Positions 9,879 through 14,069 of a stretch of DNA of 14,069 nt are shown piece after piece. The position numbers were made by a program, and so were the translations under genes. Under the pieces are notes generated by a model. The model saw only the letters and a program-made list of their open reading frames with translations, was not told the origin of the DNA and ran no database searches. The stretch is from Acidobacteriota bacterium. GTDB lineage: Bacteria; Acidobacteriota; Thermoanaerobaculia; Multivoradales; JAHZIX01. Position 1 is the first letter of the stretch; each line of letters begins with the position of its first letter. The DNA lies in NCBI GenBank assembly GCA_020439725.1, contig JAGQSE010000127.1, forward strand, positions 1 to 14,069, given 5' to 3'.

Positions 9879-10911
9879 TCCGGCACACCTCGCCGGGCCG
9901 ACGGGAGTCGGCGGGGACGTCGTCGTCCTCGGCACCGGAGCCATGGCCTGCCTGTTCGCCAGCCGGCTGGCGACGCGGCGCCGCGTGACCCTCGCGGGCA
10001 CCTGGCGCGAGCAGGTCGAGCACCTGGACCGGGACGGGGTCGAGGTCCTCGAGCCCGATGGCCGGAGCACCCGGCGCCGGGTTTCGGCGGTGGACGATCC
10101 ACGCCGAGCCCCCGGCGCAGCGCTGGTCCTCGTCCAGGTCAAGGCCCCCGCCACCGAGCGCGCCGCGCTGTGGGCCCGAGGGATCCTCGACCGCTCCCCG
10201 GCCAAGACCCCCGGCCTCGCCCTCAGCCTGCAGAACGGCCTCGGCAACCTCGAGATCCTCGAGCGCGTGGTCGGTGTCGGGCGAGCGGCCCAGGGGGTCA
10301 CCGAACAGGCCGCCCACGTCGTCGGTCCCGGCGTCGTCCGTCATGCCGCGGACGGGCCCACCTGGCTGGCGATGCGGCCGGAGACCGCCGACCGCCTCGA
10401 GACCGTCGCCGAGCTCTTCGAAGCGGTGGGCCTGCCGACGCGGCGGACCGGCGATGCCCGGACCTTGATCTGGAGCAAGCTGGTGATCAACTGCGCCATC
10501 AACCCGTTGACGGCCCTGCTCGGCGTGCCCAACGGCGCGTTGGTCGAGGAGCCTCGGGCTCGGCGGCTGATGCGCCGAGCGGCGGAGGAAGCGGCGACGG
10601 TGGCTCGGGCCCTGGGGCTCGAGCTCCCCTTCCCCGACGCCGGGGACCGCGCCGAGGAGGTGTGCCGAGCCACCGCCGGCAATCGGTCGTCGATGCTCCA
10701 AGACCTGAGCCGGGGAGCCACCACGGAGGTCGACTTCATCTCGGGTGCGGTGGTCGAGCACGGTCGCCGGGTCGGGGTGGCCACCCCCGTCAACGAGCTC
10801 TTGTGGCAGCGCCTCAGCGCCACGGCCCCGTCGGGCCCGGTAGCGGCGGAGGACGCCCGGGAGCTGGAGACGCTGATCGAGCGTCGGGATTCCGAGCCAT
10901 GTACGAGCTGA
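9871..10911 (+). CDS. panE: 2-dehydropantoate 2-reductase (ketopantoate reductase)
   Basis: The 346-residue NADPH-dependent enzyme reduces ketopantoate to pantoate. An N-terminal Rossmann fold begins after a short extension: VVVLGTGAMA, with the nucleotide loop GTGAMA at 21-26, where Ala replaces the usual last Gly. QNGLGN contains N122. The C-terminal helical domain carries the catalytic lysine K203 in WSKLVINCAINPLTAL and the substrate-binding E286 in GATTEVDFISG. GTG at 9871 is chosen as start because it overlaps the panB stop (GTGACTGA), which suggests coupled translation. The frame is open further upstream, but only as a shadow of panB. The 3' end overlaps panC by 13 bases. It is placed between panB and panC, in biosynthetic order. 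Confidence 0.93.
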   Translation: MTDPAHLAGPTGVGGDVVVLGTGAMACLFASRLATRRRVTLAGTWREQVEHLDRDGVEVLEPDGRSTRRRVSAVDDPRRAPGAALVLVQVKAPATERAALWARGILDRSPAKTPGLALSLQNGLGNLEILERVVGVGRAAQGVTEQAAHVVGPGVVRHAADGPTWLAMRPETADRLETVAELFEAVGLPTRRTGDARTLIWSKLVINCAINPLTALLGVPNGALVEEPRARRLMRRAAEEAATVARALGLELPFPDAGDRAEEVCRATAGNRSSMLQDLSRGATTEVDFISGAVVEHGRRVGVATPVNELLWQRLSATAPSGPVAAEDARELETLIERRDSEPCTS

Positions 10912-11735
10912 CCACCGTCGACGAGGTGCGCCGGCGCCGGCGCGCGGACGAGGGCGCCACCTGGGGCCTGGTACCCACCATGGGTTTTCTCCACGACGGC
11001 CATCTGGCACTGGTGGAGCGAGCCCGGCGTGAGAACGACCGCGTGGCGGTCAGTCTGTTCGTCAATCCGACCCAGTTCGGGCAGCCCGAGGATCTCGAGC
11101 GCTACCCGCGCGACCCGGAGCGTGACCTGGCCCTGCTGCGCGAGGCCGGCGCCGACGTCGCCTTCAGCCCGGCACCGGAGGAGATCTACCCGTCTGGCTT
11201 CCAGACCTACGTCAACGTCGAAGAGGTCTCCCTGCCCCTCGAGGGCGCTTCGCGACCCGGTCATTTTCGCGGCGTCGCCACCGTCGTCGCCAAGCTCTTC
11301 CTGCAGTGCATGCCGGACTTCGCCATGTTCGGCGAAAAGGACTATCAGCAGCTCGCCGTCATTCGCCGCATGGTGGCCGATCTCAATATCCCCGTCGACA
11401 TCATCGGCGTCGCGACGGTGCGTGAGGCGGACGGTCTCGCGATGTCCTCGCGCAACGCCTATCTGATGCCCGAGGAGCGGTCGAAGGCGCCCGCGCTGTT
11501 CAAGGCGATCTCGGGGGCCGCAGACGCGATCTCGAAAGGTGGAGACGTCGCTGCAGCCGTTGCCGCCGCGCGCGAGAAGATCCGCGACGCCGGTTTTGGG
11601 AAGGTGGATTATGTGGAAGCGCGCCACGCCGAAACGCTGGCGCCGCTTGGATCGCACGATGAACCGGGCCGCATTCTCGCGGCCGCGCAGCTGGGACGGG
11701 CGCGCCTGATCGACAACGTCGCTATTCCACGCTGA
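10899..11735 (+). CDS. panC: Pantothenate synthetase (pantoate-beta-alanine ligase)
   Basis: The 278-residue ligase joins pantoate and beta-alanine with ATP, via a pantoyl-adenylate. PTMGFLHDGH gives the HxxH ATP motif (H32, H35). FVNPTQF (54-60), GHFRGV, GEKDYQQ (145-151) and the KMSKS-like MSSRN (182-186) complete the active site, so the enzyme looks functional. It starts at ATG 10899, inside the end of panE, with only a weak ribosome site, so coupling is likely. Codon use changes inside the gene. By hand count, A/T-ending codons rise from about 20 of 147 before 11,340 to about 29 of 131 after. The alanine preference moves from GCC (9 against 2 GCG) to GCG (13 against 10 GCC). The 3' part reads as alphaproteobacterial. 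This suggests a mosaic gene or an assembly join. Confidence 0.93.
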   Translation: MYELTTVDEVRRRRRADEGATWGLVPTMGFLHDGHLALVERARRENDRVAVSLFVNPTQFGQPEDLERYPRDPERDLALLREAGADVAFSPAPEEIYPSGFQTYVNVEEVSLPLEGASRPGHFRGVATVVAKLFLQCMPDFAMFGEKDYQQLAVIRRMVADLNIPVDIIGVATVREADGLAMSSRNAYLMPEERSKAPALFKAISGAADAISKGGDVAAAVAAAREKIRDAGFGKVDYVEARHAETLAPLGSHDEPGRILAAAQLGRARLIDNVAIPR

Positions 11736-11765
11736 AGCCGCCCGCGCGCCGTACGCGCAGGTGCT

Positions 11766-11789
11766 GCCGGCGGTTTCCCGGCTTTATTG
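11766..11789 (+). terminator. Rho-independent-type terminator after panC
   Basis: GCCGG (11766-11770) pairs with CCGGC (11778-11782) around a 7-base loop and is followed at once by TTTATT. A larger alternative stem joins AAGCCGCC (11735-11742) with GGCGGTTT (11769-11776), one pair being G-U; it contains a smaller inner stem, 11744-11748 with 11754-11758. Either would end the panC transcript just before the truncated transporter, implying that the czc genes are a separate unit. Confidence 0.5.
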
Positions 11790-11796
11790 AACGTAG

Positions 11797-12309
11797 ATGT
11801 GGACTTCCGGTGTGCTGGCCGATGCGCTGGACATGGCGTCCGACGCTGCGGCCTATGCTGTGGCACTCGCTGCAGTGGGAAGGTCTCTCCTCTTCAAGCG
11901 CCGCGCCGCTCAGGCCACCGGCGGCATCATGGTGCTTCTGGGCATCGGTGTGCTGGTCGAAGTGGTCCGGCGTGCCTTGTATGGCAGTGAACCGATGAGT
12001 GTCGCGATGCTGTTCGCGGCAGCGTTGTCGTTACTGGTGAACCTCGTGGTATTGAAGATCTTGTTGCCCTTCCGGAGTGGCGAGGTACACCTGCGCGCGA
12101 CCTGGATCTGCACGCGCGCCGACGTGATGGCCAATCTCGGCGTGCTCGCCGCCGCGGCATTGGTGGCCTGGACCGGTTCCCGGTTTCCAGACCTCGTGAT
12201 CGGCGCCCTCATCGGCATCTATGTGCTCAGGGAGTCTTGGGAAATTCTGCGGCAGACCGCCAAGGAGGCCGAGATCCCCGGCAACGCCGGCAGCGAGTGG
12301 GTCTCGTAA
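11797..12309 (+). pseudogene. CDF-family cation efflux transporter lacking its N-terminus
   Basis: The 170 residues match the body of a cation diffusion facilitator (CzcD/ZitB-like), which exchanges Zn, Cd or Co for protons at the inner membrane. LADALDMASD holds the helix 2 metal motif DxxxD (D12, D16). Four more hydrophobic helices follow, including DVMAN (D109, N113) in TRADVMANLGV, where a second metal-site pair is expected, and WTGSRFPDLVIG near the end. Family members normally have roughly 50 more residues at the start, with a Cys/His-rich tail and the first membrane helix. Here an in-frame TAG (11794-11796) abuts the first ATG, and no upstream frame encodes the missing part. Without helix 1 it is probably non-functional, though a short protein could still be made. 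It adjoins a czc-type cluster, which fits a metal-efflux role. Confidence 0.65.
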
Positions 12310-12366
12310 TGTCGCTGTCCGAATGTGCCCCGCGTTGAAGCGGTTCGCTGTGCGACCGGCATGGAA

Positions 12367-12396
12367 TTGTGTATCGCAACATGCGGCCGATATCCT
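12367..12396 (+). promoter_or_regulatory. Weak promoter candidate before the czcI-like gene
   Basis: TTGTGT (12367-12372) and TATCCT (12391-12396) are separated by 18 bases, matching three and four of six consensus positions. Transcription would begin almost at the ATG (12403), and no Shine-Dalgarno is visible before that ATG, so a leaderless transcript is possible. The match is poor and the call is tentative. The rest of 12310-12402 shows nothing else I can name. Confidence 0.2.
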
Positions 12397-12402
12397 GTGC
12401 GC

Positions 12403-12777
12403 ATGACGGTGCATCGACGCCCACTGCTGTCGAGACTGCGCGGCTCCACTCGCTGGGCCGTCGCGGCGCTGGCGGTGTTCGTTCTGCGACTGGGCATGGT
12501 CATGGCCTGCGCACCGGGCGACCTGAGCGAAAGCCTGGCGTTCGTCGCGGATGCAGACGCTGCGCCCACGGCGGCCGTGGTGGATCATGGCGAGCAGGAC
12601 GGTGACCAGGCTCATGCCACAGGGCACTGCCTGCACTGCGGTTGCCACCTGCCGGCGGCGTTGCCCAGTCCGTCGCTGCTTGCAGCCGTCATCGAAACCG
12701 ACTCCCTGCTGCGCGGGCTTGTCGACGCGGCGCCCGACGTGCCACCGAGGCGCGAGCTGAGACCTCCCATCGCCTGA
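12403..12777 (+). CDS. Small His/Cys-rich metal-resistance protein (CzcI/CopL-like)
   Basis: The 124-residue protein has a basic N-terminus and one hydrophobic stretch (about 18-37) that would act as a signal peptide or anchor, putting the rest in the periplasm. After an Asp/Ala-rich linker comes a compact metal-binding cluster, HCLHCGCH (75-82), with further histidines at 62 and 71. Small proteins of this layout lie immediately upstream of czcC in czcICBA operons and are thought to modulate metal response. I identify it by position and composition rather than by a clear conserved domain; CopL-like is an alternative name. The ATG at 12403 is preferred because it begins the basic leader of the signal segment; upstream in-frame codons look like noise. 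The czcC-like gene follows after 63 bases. Confidence 0.6.
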   Translation: MTVHRRPLLSRLRGSTRWAVAALAVFVLRLGMVMACAPGDLSESLAFVADADAAPTAAVVDHGEQDGDQAHATGHCLHCGCHLPAALPSPSLLAAVIETDSLLRGLVDAAPDVPPRRELRPPIA

Positions 12778-12792
12778 TCCTCGACCATCCGA

Positions 12793-12814
12793 CCCGTGGC
12801 CGACGCGCCACGGG
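12793..12814 (+). other. Perfect hairpin between czcI-like and czcC-like genes
   Basis: CCCGTGGC (12793-12800) pairs perfectly with GCCACGGG (12807-12814) around a 6-base loop. No T run follows, so it does not look like a simple terminator. It lies 17 bases upstream of the AGGA ribosome site of the next gene. It could protect a processed mRNA end or tune the czcI-to-czcC expression ratio; that is inference. Confidence 0.45.
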
Positions 12815-12840
12815 ACCGTCTGATCGTTCAAGGATCCCCC

Positions 12841-14069
12841 ATGCTCTCTCCTGCTGTAATGCGGGCCCGCTGGCGCGCCGGTGGCGTGCTGCTGATGGCT
12901 TGCGTCTCTAGCGTCGCACACGCCGAATCGGCTCTGGAATCACCCTGCGCCGTCCGGCTGGCCTGGTCGGAACACCCCGCCTCCGTGGCCACGGAGCGGA
13001 CCCTTTCGGCGGCCCGCGCCCGTGCTGAGGCGGCCGCACAGCCGCTGTACAACCCCGATCTCGAACTCGCCGTCGACAGGGAAGGCGACGACCGCACCGC
13101 GACGGCCGGTCTGGCAATCACCCTCGATGTCCACCGCAAACGGGCGGCCCGTCGCGCGCTTGGCGTCGCGGAGTTCGACACCGCCGCGGCCGAAGCGGTC
13201 TATCGCCGAAGTCAGTTTGCGCAAGCCTGGTTGGTGGCCGCCATCGATCGTCAAGCCGCACTGGCACGCCGGGATCTGGATCTGCGACGGCTGGCCCTGA
13301 TGCAGCGATTCGCCGAGCTGGCCGAGCGCCAGTTTCAGGCTGGCGACGTATCGGCACCCGAGCGCGATCTCGCGGCGCTGGCCCGCGATCAGGCCGAGGC
13401 CGAGCATGCGACGCTGCTCGCTGACGTGGCGCGTGCAGAGGAGGCCTTTCGTGCGCTGGGTGGCGGCGACGCGCAGCGTGACCTCGCCACATGCTCGACA
13501 GCGAGCTCGACCGACGACGCCGAATTCGATCCCTGGCGCACGCCTGAGGGGCGCATGGCGCGAGCGCAGCAGCAGGCCGCCGAGCAGCGCGTCTTCGTGG
13601 CCGACCGCGATCGTCGGGCTGATCCCACCATCAGCCTTCAAGCCGGTCGCATCGAGCTTGGCGCTGCCAGCGACGACGTCTTGGCCTTGTCGGTCAGCGT
13701 GCCGCTGCAGTTCCGCAATCCCTACCGAGCGGAGGTTTCGGCCGCACGGGCCGAGGCCGAGGCTGCCACCGCCGAGCAAGCCCGGGTCGAGCGCGAACTC
13801 ATCGCCCGGGCGGACCGCGCCCGAGCAACCCGGGCCGCATTGCGGACCGCCTTGCAGCGTTGGCAGGCCGGGCCCGGTGGGCGATTCGACGAGCGGGTGG
13901 ACCTGCTCGAGCGTCTGTGGCGCGCTGGTGAACTCAGCACCGCCGACTACCTCACGCAACTGAACCAATCGCTGGACACCGCCTTCGCCGGCGTCGATCT
14001 GCAAAGCCAGGCCGCACGCGCCGAAGTCGAGGCGCTCTACGCCACCGGCCGGCTCGATGCCTGGGTCGG
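12841..14069 (+). CDS. czcC: CzcC-type outer-membrane efflux protein (TolC family), 3' end cut off by window
   Basis: The frame is open from ATG 12841 to the window end, giving 409 codons; CzcC proteins are about 400-430 residues, so little is missing. It is the outer-membrane channel of a CzcCBA heavy-metal RND pump that exports Co, Zn or Cd. An export signal is clear: either cleavage after AHA at residue 28, or lipidation at C21 in LLMAC. Two repeated long alpha-helical halves follow, rich in Ala, Arg and Glu, each with the TolC/OEP pattern: YNPDLELAV then LDVHRKRAARR in the first; DPTISLQAGR then VSVPLQFRNPYRAEVSAARAEAE in shorter matching form in the second. The last stretch, LWRAGELSTADYL, is typical of CzcC. 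AGGA at 12831-12834 lies six bases before the start. czcB and czcA would be expected just beyond the window. Confidence 0.88.
   Translation, partial: MLSPAVMRARWRAGGVLLMACVSSVAHAESALESPCAVRLAWSEHPASVATERTLSAARARAEAAAQPLYNPDLELAVDREGDDRTATAGLAITLDVHRKRAARRALGVAEFDTAAAEAVYRRSQFAQAWLVAAIDRQAALARRDLDLRRLALMQRFAELAERQFQAGDVSAPERDLAALARDQAEAEHATLLADVARAEEAFRALGGGDAQRDLATCSTASSTDDAEFDPWRTPEGRMARAQQQAAEQRVFVADRDRRADPTISLQAGRIELGAASDDVLALSVSVPLQFRNPYRAEVSAARAEAEAATAEQARVERELIARADRARATRAALRTALQRWQAGPGGRFDERVDLLERLWRAGELSTADYLTQLNQSLDTAFAGVDLQSQAARAEVEALYATGRLDAWV

Noticed and set aside
8823..11657. Long minus-strand frames (8823-10301, 9727-11010, 10341-11657) opposite panB, panE and panC
   Set aside because: They are shadows of the pan operon. 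Protein composition is biased and contains no recognisable motif.

Overview
The window is very GC-rich and codes densely on both strands. Most of it (1 to about 11,300) looks like chromosome from one organism: nearly all third codon positions are G or C, and TTG and GTG starts are frequent. The gene set is an M16 peptidase, a membrane-anchored Ser/Thr kinase with a large C-terminal part, an EF-G paralogue, and a stand-alone aromatic ammonia-lyase. My best guess is an Acidobacteriota-like or similar deep-branching high-GC bacterium. That is an inference from gene style, not something the sequence proves.

Layout: an M16 peptidase tail (1-447, +) converges on a 770-residue transmembrane Ser/Thr protein kinase (516-2828, -). 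A divergent intergenic region (2829-3113) carries a good sigma70-like promoter for the kinase and a strong Shine-Dalgarno for an EF-G-like GTPase (3114-5201, +). A stem-loop at 5245-5277 separates that gene from a convergent ammonia-lyase (5312-7201, -). The lyase is translationally coupled to the histidyl-tRNA synthetase hisS (7198-8634, -). A 392-base divergent region (8635-9026) then holds a hisS promoter, a 7-bp inverted repeat and three successive hairpins. It leads into a tightly overlapping pantothenate operon, panB-panE-panC (9027-11735, +).

The right end differs. Inside panC, from about 11,300, codon choice changes and the protein becomes more alphaproteobacterial in flavour. panC ends with its own terminator-like hairpin. 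Directly after it lies a CDF cation transporter that has lost its N-terminus, then a small His/Cys-rich czcI-like gene and a nearly complete czcC-type outer-membrane efflux gene that runs off the end. This is the start of a czc-type heavy-metal efflux cluster of proteobacterial style. The right end is therefore either horizontally acquired DNA with a recombinant panC, or an assembly chimera. The sequence alone cannot decide between these.

Functional links: panB, panE and panC supply three steps from ketoisovalerate to pantothenate (panD for beta-alanine is not present). hisS and the lyase share histidine as probable substrate, one charging it to tRNA and the other deaminating it. The czc genes would export divalent metals such as Zn, Co or Cd. 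The most unusual protein is the EF-G paralogue, whose G3 and G4 GTPase motifs depart from consensus.
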